Source: Aedes albopictus
Lineage: Eukaryota > Arthropoda > Insecta > Diptera > Culicidae
DNA: 64,000 nucleotides
Reading direction: 5' to 3'
Assembly: GCF_035046485.1 (NCBI RefSeq)
Contig: NC_085137.1
Location: 255,462,733 to 255,526,732 of the forward strand
Part shown: piece by piece, positions 22,300 through 33,189 of the stretch
Layout of the letters: each line of letters begins with the position of its first letter
Position numbering within the stretch: position 1 is the first letter of the stretch
Position numbers and translations under genes: made by a program
Notes under the pieces: model-generated
The model's input: only the letters and a program-made list of their open reading frames with translations
Database searches by the model: none
Told to the model about the DNA's origin: nothing

Positions 22300-23626
22300 T
22301 GTGTGGTAGGAAGGACGAAGAATTAAAACTATGTATCAACTAGACTCCAGTGTCTAGTGGAATCAACGGCTGCCAGTGGCATGAGATACATGCAGACCGA
22401 GAGAGCGAACACGAGAACCCAATGTGAGTGGTGGACAGACGGACGGTCAGACAGACAGACATCAAGGGCAGACGGATGTTTCCAGTTCCGGTGTTGTAGG
22501 TTGTACTCGAGTTCTGGTCCTGTACATTTGGTTTTTATGCTTTGATAGATTGTGCATCCGGAGAAAAGTGGTGTAAACATTGAAGCACTTTCCAGACGAT
22601 GGGATTGTGGATGGGAGGAATGAATAAATATTTGCCTCTGATTAACTGCATCCTTTATCAATAGCGAGTGAAGGAGGGTGCGTTTTCGTATCTTCAATGT
22701 GAGAAAAAATGTTGATATTGATGAGAAGAATGTCAGATGCTAAAATTTAAACGAGATTTCCAAAATAGAGTCGAATTCGTTACATCTAGATGGCGACCAC
22801 ACTCGAAAAACGAACGACACGTGTACGATATTCTGTAAAGAATAATTAATGTGCACTTACGTATGTGTATCTATGATCACATTAAGTGACTGTCAAATTG
22901 CGTCTTAACTGCTACTATCTCGTTACCGGCTGATAGTGTGATGCAAGCGATGATATCAGACACTTTACATTCTCTCACGTCAACGTGCTGAAACGCTTGC
23001 GAAGATATATGGAGAGATAAACTGCTGGTGTTGTAAATTAATTATACTCTTAGTCAGTTTAACGTCCGGTGAACTACCGATTGGATGATGAACTGTTAGT
23101 TTAAGTTGATGAAATGCAAATCAGACACGACTTCGATATTGCGATGATATGTTTGATGCCACGTGAGGAACGTTAAGTGCTGTAATTTTGATAGTGTCAA
23201 GTAAACTTCCTGAGTTAGATTTTGTGAGTCTAACCGGATACCGCTCTATGCTTTTGAAATATAAATTCTTCAAGCGTTTCAAGGCTCGTTTAAGGGGCTT
23301 CAGAAGAGTTTTAGAGAGTTTCAGGGGCCTTTAGGGTTTGACAGAGCGTTCAAGCTGTTTCTGAGTAATGCTCTCTTAGAAATTCTTGAAAGGTTTCAAA
23401 AAGGTTGTTACGGGTATAAATATTTCTTACATAAATAAGACAGAATAATTGTTAAATTTGTTATAAATTTAATATTCGTGCGTTCTTTGTGTTACATGTT
23501 TTATGTTAATTTGTAAATAATGCATGTTGTACATGTAGCATCAACAACTTCATCTGTGCAAATCGGTGCGACATCCACAGCATCCGATCAGAAGTATCCC
23601 AACACACCGACTACGATTATCAATAG
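22300..23626. other. No recognised gene; TTCAGGGGC-like repeats at 23268-23405
   Basis: Mostly unassigned. A short run of diverged TTTCAGGGGCTT-like units lies at 23268-23405. Nothing coding is supported. Confidence 0.5.
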
Positions 23627-24991
23627 TACACGCAAATAAATCCGTTCCGAAAACTGTCCACATCTAGTCACGAATCCCGGATCGAGCGAGAACTTAATTT
23701 ACAAATATACACCGTGATTTAAAATCACGATATCGAGAAATCTGTCGCACACCTTGCACGTAACGTCTGAGTAACGCCTGACGAACAACAATTGCAGAAC
23801 AAAAGTCACAAGAACGTGATCTGTGTTCCAGAAGCCGTGATTTTACTTCACGGCTTCTGCAACATAGTTCATGGTCTGCAACAGAGTGACAGGCCCAACA
23901 GAACAAAAATCACGGGTTCTAGAATTGTGTTCTTATAGCCGTGATTTCAATCACGGCACCGAGAACATAGTTCATGGTCTGTAAAAGAACGCTGTGCGCT
24001 GTCTGAACAAAAACCACGCAATTGGAAATTCGTTCCCGAAGTCACCCATCATAACAAATATTAAAAAAATGTTCGTTTTCCGAGATATTTTATTAGAAGG
24101 TGGCCATAATATCTTCATAATAGTCTTGCATCAAGGAGCCAAATGTGTTCACAAACGATTTTTATCCCTCGATCGTCGAAACATAGGGCATACTGGCTTC
24201 ATCCGTTCCTAGAAGTCATAAAGCAGGTGCAAAGGCTGCTCCTCCTGAGTCTTTGATGGATTGTCTCTAGGGAAAAGTGGTGGTTGATCACAGTATACTG
24301 CCACGCACGGGAAGTTCAATTTTAAACATTTTCACAGTATTATTCAGATCAATGGTTCAATAGCTTTCACAATAAATCTTTACAAAAACGTATTAAGGCA
24401 AACAATGTTCAATGTTCATCTTAGGTGATTGTTGTTTAAAAGAAATTTTAGCGCAGAGCTCCTTTCTGCGATCTGATGAGTCTGCCAGAAGATTTTGCCA
24501 ACGACGTGCGTGGGAGTTAGAATCTTCTGCTAGACGAAAGTTCTCAGAGCTAGAATGAAATAATTACAAGTTATATGGGCAAAATCCTTCAAAATAACTG
24601 AATGTTAAAATAGAAAATATACAAAAATACGCTTACCACTTCTGTTTGCTAATGATCCGTTTTTTTTTTATTTTTCTTTATCGATGCGTTACTAAAAGTG
24701 ACAGCTACACATAGCCGTGAATTTTGTTCCCGTTATCGAGCACAAAATCACGCTTATGGACTTACACTATCACAAAAACAGGAACTCTGTTCTTGCATTC
24801 AGAATCGTAACGAGTTTGTTGATGACAGAAACAGATGTGATATTTTGTCCCTGATTCCGAGAACAAGTTCACAGAAATGAATTGCAACATATCACGAAAA
24901 CAAGAACTATATCACGAAACCCAGCTGACTGACTGTTCCAGTTGCCATGATTTTTTGTTCACATAAACCAGAACGGATTTTTAAGCGTGTA
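23627..24991. mobile_element. TIR element with internal GTGATTTT palindromes
   Basis: The left end TACACGCAAATAAATCCGTT and the reverse complement of the right end, TACACGCTTAAAAATCCGTT, are inverted repeats of about 23 bp. The interior repeatedly carries small palindromes such as CCGTGATTTCAATCACGG (near 23938-23955) and AGAACATAGTTCATGGTCTG, plus the ATCACG/GTTCT words throughout the right half. No transposase was seen, so it is non-autonomous. The target duplication is unclear. Confidence 0.62.
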
Positions 24992-25029
24992 TTTGTAATA
25001 GCTCTCTAAATTCTTTCAACACAACAGAC

Positions 25030-28000
25030 TATTGTACTTTGGCACGGTGAAGGCTGGGTATGCTGCGCAATTCAGATCACATTGTGATCCACTAGCCTCT
25101 GCCCAGCAACTCCTATCCCTACCTCCACGCGGTACCGGCCGGAAACTATGAGCAACCTTAGGGAAGATCGAGTAACCAACCCCGGTGGGAACTTTGGTCG
25201 TAGGCTGACAGGGAAGGGGGGGGGGTTTGCTTCGGAAAACCTGAGCGTCTGTTCTCCAGGAGGAGCGGCTCACAACAGCTTCTGATCCCCATGTTAGGGG
25301 CGGCTGATCTACGTCCGAGTGCCAGGGAAGGACTCTAAGCTCAACTGTGCACTATGGTCCTCCGGAAAGTAGGGGGTTGGTGTCAGGCCCTACGAGCCAG
25401 CCGTAAAAAACCATTGTATCGGAAAATCAGCAACAGAATAATACGAACCGAGACCAACGGCAACGACCCCAGCGAACAAAAAGGACTTGCGATTGGAAAC
25501 TCGGTACGTGGAACTGCCGATCTCTCAACTTCATTGGGAGCACCCGCATACTCGCCGATCTACTGAAGATCCGCGGGTTCGGCATCGTAGCGCTGCAGGA
25601 GGTGTGTTGGACAGGATCCATGGTGCGAACGTTTAGAGGTAATCATACCATCTACCAGAGCTGCGGCAACACACGCCAGCTGGGAACAGCTTTCATCGTG
25701 ATGGGTGATATGCAGAGGCGCGTGATCGGTTGGTGGCCGATCGACGAAAGAATGTGCAGGTTGAGGATCAAGGGCCGATTCTTCAACTTCAGCATAATAA
25801 ACGTGCACAGCCCACACTCCGGAAGTACTGATGATGACAAGGACGCATTTTTCGCGCAGCTCGAACGCGAGTACGACCGCTGCCCAAGCCACGACGTCAA
25901 GATCATCATAGGAGATTTGAACGCTCAGGTAGGTCAGGAGGAGGAATTCAGACCGACGATTGGTAAGTTCAGCGCCCACCAGCAAACGAACGAAAACGGC
26001 CTACGACTCATTGATTTCGCCGCCTCCAAAAATATGGCCATACGTAGCACCTTTTTCCAACACAGCCTCCCTTATCGTTACACCTGGAGATCACCACAGC
26101 AGACGGAATCTCAAATCGACCACGTTCTGATTGACTGATGGCACTTCTCCGACATTATCGACGTCAGGACCTATCGTGGCGCCAACATCGACTCCGACCA
26201 CTATCTGGTGATGGTCAAACTGCGCCCAAAACTCTCCGTCATCAACAATGTACGGTACCGGCGACCGCCACGGTACAACCTAGAGCGACTGAAGCAACCG
26301 GATGTCGCCTCAGCATACGCGCAGAATCTCTAAAGCCGCGTTGCCAGACGAGGGCGAGTTCGATGAGGCCCCTCTAGAGGACTGCTGGAGTACAGTGAAA
26401 GCAGCCATCAACGACGCAGCAGAGAGCACCATCGGGTACGTGGATCGGAATCGACGGAACGAATGGTTCGACGAAAAGTGCAGAACGGTTTTGGAGGAGA
26501 AGAACGCAGCGAGGGCGGTAATGCTGCAGCAAGGGACTCGACAGAACGTGGAACGTTACAAACAGAAGCGGAAACAGCAGACCCGCCTCTTTCGGGAGAA
26601 AAAGTGCCGCCTGGAAGAAGCGGAGTGTGAAGAAATGGAACTGCTGTGCCGTTCCCAAGAAACACGGAAGTTCTATCAGAAGCTCAACGCATTCTGCAAC
26701 GGCTTCGTGCCGCGAGCCGAAATATGCAGGGATAAAGACGGAGGCCTCTTGACGGACGGACGTGAGGTGATCGAAAGGTGGAAGCAGCACTTCGATCAGC
26801 ACCTGAACGGCGTGGAGAACGTAGGCACGGGAGCCCACGGCAACGGAAGGAACGACGACGCCAGTGCAGCGGAGGACGGACATGAACCAACTCCCACGCT
26901 GAGGGAAGTTAAGGATGCCATTCACCAGCTCAAAACCAACAAAGCAGCTGGTAAGGATGGTATCGCAGCAGAACTCATCAAGATGGGCCCAGAAAAGTTG
27001 GCCACCTGTCTGCATCGGCTAATAGTCAGGATCTGGGAAACCGAACAGCTACCGGAGGAGTGGAAGGAAGGAGTAATCTGCCCCATTCACAAGAAAGGCG
27101 ACCATTTGGAATGTGAGAACTTCAGGGCGATCACTATTTTGAATGCTGCCTACAAAGTGCTATCCCAGATCATCTTCCGTCGTCTGTCACCTAAAACAAA
27201 TGAGTTCGTGGGAAGTTATCAAGCCGGCTTCATCGACGGCCGGTCGACAACGGACCAGATCTTTACCGTACGGCAAATCCTCCAGAAATGCCGTGAATAC
27301 CAGGTCCCAACGCACCACCTGTTCATCGACTGCAAAGCGGCATACGATAGTATCGACCGCGCAGAGCTATGGAGAATCATGGACGAAAACGGCTTTCCTG
27401 GGAAGCTGACTAGACTGATTAAAGCAACGATGGACGGTGTGCAAAACTGCGTAAGGGTTTTGGGTGAACTATCCAGTTCATTCTTATCTCGCCGGGGACT
27501 GCGACTAGGTGACGGACTCTCATGTCTACTCTTCAACATCGCGCTGGAAGGTGTGATGCGACGAGCCAGGCTCAACAGCCGGGGAACGATTTTCACAAAA
27601 TCCGGTCAATTTGTGTGCTTTGCGGACGACATGGACATTATCGCTAGAACATTTGGAACGGTGGCAGAACTGTACACTCGCCTGAAACGCGAAGCAGCAA
27701 AGGTCGGACTGGTGGTGAATGCCTCAAAAAAAAAGTACATGCTGGTAGGCGGAACCGAACACGACCGGATCCGTCTGGGTAGTAATGTTACGATAGACGG
27801 GGATACTTTCGAGGTGGTGGAGGAATTCGTCTACCTCGGATCCTTACTGACGGCTGACAACAACGTGAGCCGTGAAATTTGGAGGCGCATCATCAGCGGA
27901 AGTCGGGCCTACTACGGGCTCCAGAAGAAACTGCGGCCGAAAAAGATTCACCCACGCACCAAATGCACCATGTACAAAACGCTAATAAGACCGGTGATTC

Positions 28001-28190
28001 TCTACGGGCACGGGACATGGGCCATGCTCGAGGAGGACCTACAAGCACTCGGAGTTTTCGAGCGACGCGTGCTAAGGACGATCATCGGCGGTGTGCAGGA
28101 GAACGGTGTGTGGCGGAGAAGGATGAACCACGAGCTCGCTGCACTTTACGGCGAACCCAGCATCCAGAAGGTAGTAAGAAAACCTGGAAA
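25030..28190 (+). mobile_element. RTE-type non-LTR retrotransposon, 3' end missing
   Basis: A GC-richer block begins near 25030 with a 5' UTR, followed by an endonuclease frame and an RT frame. It ends abruptly near 28180, inside the thumb/C-terminal region (NHELAALYGEPSIQKVV), where GGAATTCC-type minisatellite starts. It is the best-preserved RTE copy in the window. Fragments of the same family lie at 38990, 42838/44453 and 48786-54945. Confidence 0.8.
25407..26138 (+). CDS. RTE-type endonuclease domain (AP-like)
   Basis: Open frame from just after a stop at about 25404 to TGA at 26136. The catalytic-domain order is LGTWNCRSL (about 25498-25524), VALQEVCW, INVHSPHSGS, IIIGDLNAQVG (about 25903-25935), LIDFAAS and QIDHVLID. 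These are the AP-endonuclease-like blocks of RTE-clade elements, which nick target DNA for reverse transcription. No Met is seen near the start of the frame, so the true start is undetermined. The terminal TGA replaces an expected Gly codon: the same frame continues WHFSDIIDVRTYRG and SDHYLVMVKLRP to a second stop at about 26331. A single nonsense change therefore interrupts the protein. Confidence 0.78.
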   Translation, partial: KTIVSENQQQNNTNRDQRQRPQRTKRTCDWKLGTWNCRSLNFIGSTRILADLLKIRGFGIVALQEVCWTGSMVRTFRGNHTIYQSCGNTRQLGTAFIVMGDMQRRVIGWWPIDERMCRLRIKGRFFNFSIINVHSPHSGSTDDDKDAFFAQLEREYDRCPSHDVKIIIGDLNAQVGQEEEFRPTIGKFSAHQQTNENGLRLIDFAASKNMAIRSTFFQHSLPYRYTWRSPQQTESQIDHVLID

Positions 28191-28233
28191 AATTCCGAAA
28201 GGAGTCCCGGGAGGAATCAATGAAGCAATGTAG
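26302..28233 (+). CDS. RTE-type reverse transcriptase
   Basis: A 643-residue frame; true element coding starts near 26326 after a one-base shift relative to the endonuclease frame. RT landmarks in order are NKAAGKDGIAAELIK (about 213-227), WKEGVICPIHKKGD, FRAITILNAAYKVLSQ, YQAGFIDGRSTTDQ, HLFIDCKAAYDSIDR, RRGLRLGDGLSCLLFNIAL, CFADDMDII with FADD at 27619-27630 (residues 440-443), and VEEFVYLGSLLTADN. The catalytic Asp pair is intact. The last ~17 residues come from adjoining minisatellite sequence, so the 3' end of the element is lost. The copy has one nonsense change and one frameshift upstream and is presumably inactive. Confidence 0.85.
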   Translation: MSPQHTRRISKAALPDEGEFDEAPLEDCWSTVKAAINDAAESTIGYVDRNRRNEWFDEKCRTVLEEKNAARAVMLQQGTRQNVERYKQKRKQQTRLFREKKCRLEEAECEEMELLCRSQETRKFYQKLNAFCNGFVPRAEICRDKDGGLLTDGREVIERWKQHFDQHLNGVENVGTGAHGNGRNDDASAAEDGHEPTPTLREVKDAIHQLKTNKAAGKDGIAAELIKMGPEKLATCLHRLIVRIWETEQLPEEWKEGVICPIHKKGDHLECENFRAITILNAAYKVLSQIIFRRLSPKTNEFVGSYQAGFIDGRSTTDQIFTVRQILQKCREYQVPTHHLFIDCKAAYDSIDRAELWRIMDENGFPGKLTRLIKATMDGVQNCVRVLGELSSSFLSRRGLRLGDGLSCLLFNIALEGVMRRARLNSRGTIFTKSGQFVCFADDMDIIARTFGTVAELYTRLKREAAKVGLVVNASKKKYMLVGGTEHDRIRLGSNVTIDGDTFEVVEEFVYLGSLLTADNNVSREIWRRIISGSRAYYGLQKKLRPKKIHPRTKCTMYKTLIRPVILYGHGTWAMLEEDLQALGVFERRVLRTIIGGVQENGVWRRRMNHELAALYGEPSIQKVVRKPGKIPKGVPGGINEAM

Positions 28234-28400
28234 GAATCCCCAAAAATTCCTTTATGCAACTTAGGGGAATTCCCAAACGTAACCCGGGAAAATTCAATGA
28301 AGCTGTTCCGAAAGGTATCAATGAAAGAATCCTAGGAGGAATTTCCGAACGAATTCCTGAGGTCCAATTTTGCAAAAAAGCTGGCAGAAACTCATTGTTT
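28191..28400. repeat. Short GGAATTCC-type minisatellite abutting the RTE
   Basis: Units such as GGAGTCCCGGGAGGAATC and AGAATCCTAGGAGGAATTTC directly continue the RTE reading frame. Confidence 0.7.
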
Positions 28401-29079
28401 GAACATGTCTTTGATGGGTATACTGTAATAGAGCACTGATCCATACTATCAGAAATATTGAATAGCTATTAAAGAATTAGGAAATATTAGTTTCTTATCT
28501 TGTTACAGCATTGAACACTAACTGGAAAAATTACTGAATTTTTGATAAAGAACACAAACTAGTTCAAACACTACAAAAGCCGACCAATATTAGTAATTCA
28601 ATTACTTTCAAAAGATTATTCGTAAGATCTTGTGTATATCAGGCATCTTCAGGAGCAAGAGATTGAAATAACACTTTTGGCGTCAAAATCGACATTATAT
28701 GTCATTAGCACGGAAAATTCTTATACTTCGACTTCAAAGTGTCTTACAACTCGCTCCCCGATCTTCTTCACGGAGATATTCCGTTCAAATACTTGTTTAA
28801 GTATGCAGAATTGATTGAGGCAAATGCAGCTGCCAAGAGCTGCCAAACCAAAACATTAGCGCCATGATGATTTGTATAGAGCCAAACTGTATGAAAAACA
28901 GTCATTTTATTCAGATTTTTTTTTTTTCGCAGAAATCGACAAACAATGAAAATACCATAAATGTAAAACTGAGAGCTTGATCATGTTCCAATATATTCAT
29001 TTAGGCTAAACCTAGCAGACTACTATGATTTCATTATTTTCGCTAGGTATTTTCACATCTGGACCACTGTGAGGAAGAA
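28401..29079. other. No recognised gene
   Basis: AT-rich, nothing recognised. Confidence 0.5.
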
Positions 29080-29550
29080 GCTTGAAGGAGTTCCCTGTGG
29101 AGTGATCCCTGATAGAATCTATGAAGAAACCAATACAGAAATGCCGGGAGAAATCTCTGAAGCGCGAGAGATACCTGATATCTGAAGGAATCCGTAGTAT
29201 TTGGAGGAATCTTTTACGGATACCCAGGACACATTTTCAAGGAAATCCAAGGAGAAATGCCTAAATGAATCCCGAATGAATCTGACGAAATCTCTACTGA
29301 ACTCCGTGGTAAACTTCTGAAAGAATCCATGGAAGAATTCCTAGAGAAATGCTTAGAATTGTTTTTGAAGAGATCATAGGAAGAATCCTATCAGAAAAAA
29401 CTAGAAGGCATTCCAGAAGGAATCCTTGGGCGAATCTCTACAGGATTTTTGTGAAGAATTAAAAGTTGAAGCCTTGTTGGAATCATAGGAGAAATCAATG
29501 GAGAATTATCAACGGGAATTATTGAATATTTTTTTTATAGATAACTCCCT
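29080..29550. repeat. GGAATTCC-type minisatellite, degenerate
   Basis: Diverged GAAGGAATCC / AGAAATCTCTGAAG units. Confidence 0.7.
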
Positions 29551-30259
29551 GCAAAAGGCCTTGTTATCAGTGCCATGAAGTGCGGCAAATTTTAACTGGA
29601 AATATTTTCAAAACATGGCTCTTATGCTTTGTTGAAGAAGCCATCTTTATATTGGGTTTATAATTATTATTTCGACTTCTGTGACAATTTGAAAATCCAG
29701 TGAATTATCATTTCCGAGCTACTTTTTACACTAATCAAACTTATTTCATGTAAGTGTTGTGCAGTAGATGACCCTACCATGAACTGTCAAGCGAACTTGT
29801 GTGCGTTAGCCACTGCGAAGTAGTGTGCGAAATTCGACTGTGATGATAATGAATTTGAGTCGAGTTTAAATGGGTGCAAATGTCGCAATATCGCTTCACT
29901 GAATGGAGATTGTATCTTTTAGTTGAACTGAGATATTATCAAATCAAACCAATTACACTATAACCCAACTATTGAATGTTATTCCATGGTCAAGATACCA
30001 GGAAAACTAATTTGTAGCAACGTTTGCGCCACCTAGTGAGCCAATGTCCGCCATGCACGAAGTATGGGTCTTCTATGAGGTAATATTGGGCAAATCTGGC
30101 TGAGACATCGAATTTTGTGAATCGATTCGAATCGGATCAGCAGAATCGATTCACCGATTTAATCGAATGATTTGAATCGATGTTTTCACATCGATTCGAT
30201 ATTATAAAACATTACAAAACCATAAAATGATTCGTTTGCTGCATGTAACGTTATGGTAT
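29551..30259. other. No recognised gene; short ATCGATTCGAAT-rich patch
   Basis: A patch near 30110-30200 is rich in ATCGATTCGA-type words; otherwise unassigned. Confidence 0.45.
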
Positions 30260-32660
30260 GTCCATGGTATGTTTTCATCCGGAATCTTGGTAGGAATTAT
30301 CTCTGAATTTTATTAAGGATTTTCCAAGAATCCTGAGAGAGATTACCCCATATATGAGACGGATTGCCTTAGAGTCTCGAGAGGAATGCTTCAAGAATCC
30401 TGTGATAGATTATCTCAGAATCCTAAGATAAGCTTTCCCTTGTGATTCCCCCAAAATTTTCCAGTATCCTGAGAGGGATTATCCCAGAACCCTGAACAGG
30501 ATTATCCCAGAATCCTCTGATGAATTCTCCTAGAATCCTGAGAAGATGTCCAGGAGCGGTTCTTCCACATTCTTGAGATAAATTCATCTAGAATACTGAG
30601 AGAGATTCTCACAAAAAAAAAGATGTTCGGATTTCTAGGACAATTCCCCAAGAAACTTAAAATAAATGACCCTGAAATCTGAAAAGAGTAGCTTAGAACC
30701 CTAAGAAGGATTACTCCAGAATCCTGGAAAAGGTTCCCTCAAAGTACTGGGCGGGATTGCCAAAGAAACCTGAGATATACTCTCACAAAATCCTGGGAGA
30801 TAGGAACCCAGCATCTTGAGAAGAATTCCCCCACAATCCTTTTAAGTATTCTCCCAGAATTCCCTAAATATCCTGGGTGGAATGCTGAGAATAAGTCTGC
30901 CAGAATCCCGAAAGGTATTCCTCAGAATTCTACGAGTGATTCCTCAGCATCTTGAGAGGGATCATAAGAGAAGTAATTCCAGATTCTTGAGAGAAATATA
31001 TCTAGAAACCTAAGAGAAACTTTTCAGAAAATCTGATAAGGATTATCCCTGGAAGGGATTACGAAAACTTCTAGAATGGACTTCCCCAGCATTCTGAGAA
31101 GGATTCTCTGGAATTCTGAGAGGTATTCTCACATAAAACAGAAAATTACAGCAGATTCCTGAAAGACATTCCCCTAGAATCTCTGAAAGGACTCCCCCAA
31201 ACTTCTGAAAGAGATTGTCCCAGAACTCTGTGAGAGTGATTCCTTTACATTTTTGAATTTGAAATACTTTAAACTATTACAACAGAATCTCAAGAAAATT
31301 TCCCATAATCTTGTCAGGGATTTACCCTGATTATTAAAAGGGATTCATCCAGGGCCCTTAAAGAGATTTCTGGGAGACACTGTTCCAGAACACAAAAACA
31401 GAATTCTACTGGGACTCTCAAAGAATACTGAGAAGAATTTCTTCCGAACCCTAGAAGGAATCACAAAATCTATGCGAGGGATTCTAAAAAATCCAAATTT
31501 CTCTAGAAAATTCTGCCCAGAATCTTGTGAGAGATTCTTTAATAATGAATAATTCTAAAAGAAATTGCCCTAGAATCTTGAAATATATAGCCCCAGAATC
31601 CAGGATTTCTCCAGAATCATGAGACAAGTTTCCCAAAATCTTGAGATAAATTTCCCCAGAATCCTGATGGGGATTACCCCAGAAAGCAGAATTTTCAGAG
31701 AATCTGGGGAAGAGTACCCGCAGAAAACTTAGTGATATTCCCCCAGAATCTTAAAATGATCTTACGCAGAATCCTGATCCTGTGTGGGATTTCCCCAGAA
31801 TCCTTAGAAATATTCCCCCAAAATTTTGAGACGAATTTCCCCACAATTCTGAGAATGCTGAGTATGATTCTCCAAGAAGTCTGAGAGGAGTTCCTGAGAA
31901 TGCTGAGAAAGATTTCATCAGAATTCTGAGTGAGGGGAACCCTAATTGAGGGTCTTCCAGAATCCTTGGAGGAATCAGCCCAGATCATCCAGATTTTTTT
32001 TAGAATCCTGAAAGGGATTTCATCCTTCGTAGGGAACCATGGTAGGGAATACCCCAAAATCCTGAATTGATTTCCCTTATAATCCAGAGATTCCCTAGAA
32101 TTCTCTAGAAAATGCTAAAAATTATCACACCAGCATCCTGAGAGACCTTATTCCGGAAAAGAGAGAAAAACTTTTCCAATTGGAATTCTCCCTGAATTCT
32201 ATTAAGGATATCCCTAGAATTCTAGAGAGATTACTCCAGTTTTCTGACATGGGGTCTCTCAGAATCTTTAGAGGAATTCTTCCAGAATCCTTAGGGGTTT
32301 CCTCAGATTCCCGAGATGGATTCTCCCGGAATCCTGTGATGGATTCCCTCAGCATCCAGTGATGGATTCCCTCAGAATCCTGAGAAAAGTTTTTCCTTGG
32401 GATTCTCCCAGAATGCTTAGACGGATATCCCCAGAACTCCCTGACAGATTCTTCCAGAATCCTGAGAGGGATTCTCCTAGAACCCTGAGAGAAACTTTCC
32501 TGCAGTATTGAAAGACATCCCATTAGAATCTCCAAAGATTGTCTCATAACCCTGAGAGGGACCCTAAGAGGGGATCTTCCCTATTTTTAAGAAACATTCA
32601 TCTAGAAAGAATACCTCTCAGAATTCCAAAATAAAAATGTTCGGAATCCATTCGGAATCG
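30260..32660. repeat. AGAATCCTGAGAGGGATT minisatellite (~2.4 kb)
   Basis: Long degenerate tandem array of roughly 22-30-bp units such as CCCCAGAATCCTGAGAGGGA. Minus-strand ORFs (for example 31695-32547) are low-complexity by-products. Confidence 0.85.
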
Positions 32661-33189
32661 TTCTGAGTAAAAAAATGTATATTTTTGTATCGAAAGAAAA
32701 ATAGAATGTAAAAAAATGATTCGGTCGATTTCGTGAGGCTTCAACATCGATTTAAAAAAAAAAACAGAGAACATCGATTCAAAATTGCCCAACGGAGAGA
32801 GAGAAGGCAGATCACTGACGGCGCCGATGTTTACATTTCTTCTTATTTCTTTTTACAATTTTGTGCGCCGCACAATGGTTTGAAAATTTATTATTGGTGA
32901 AAACTGTTTTGCATATTGAGTTTACTGCGACAGAGTATGGAAAATAAATGGATTCATTTCGTCCCCTTAAGGCGAACCTGGATCCATTTCTTCACTTTTT
33001 GGTTTTTGATTTTTTAGAAAATAACGAAGCAATATTTTCAAAATCGGTTTTCGTGCGCATGTAGAGTATGGATCAAGGTATCTCCTGATTTTTTTCCAGA
33101 TGGAAAATATTTTTCGTTTTTGTAGAAACCATTTTTAACCACCACTTGACGGAACATAATTGCATGAGGCTAGGTGAGCATTAGCTTTG
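32661..33189. other. No recognised gene
   Basis: Unassigned. Its right end supplies the AGCTTTG target duplication of the next element. Confidence 0.45.

Noticed and set aside
30260..32660. Minus-strand ORFs of 120-140 codons
   Set aside because: Low-complexity products of the AGAATCCTGAGAGGGA array.
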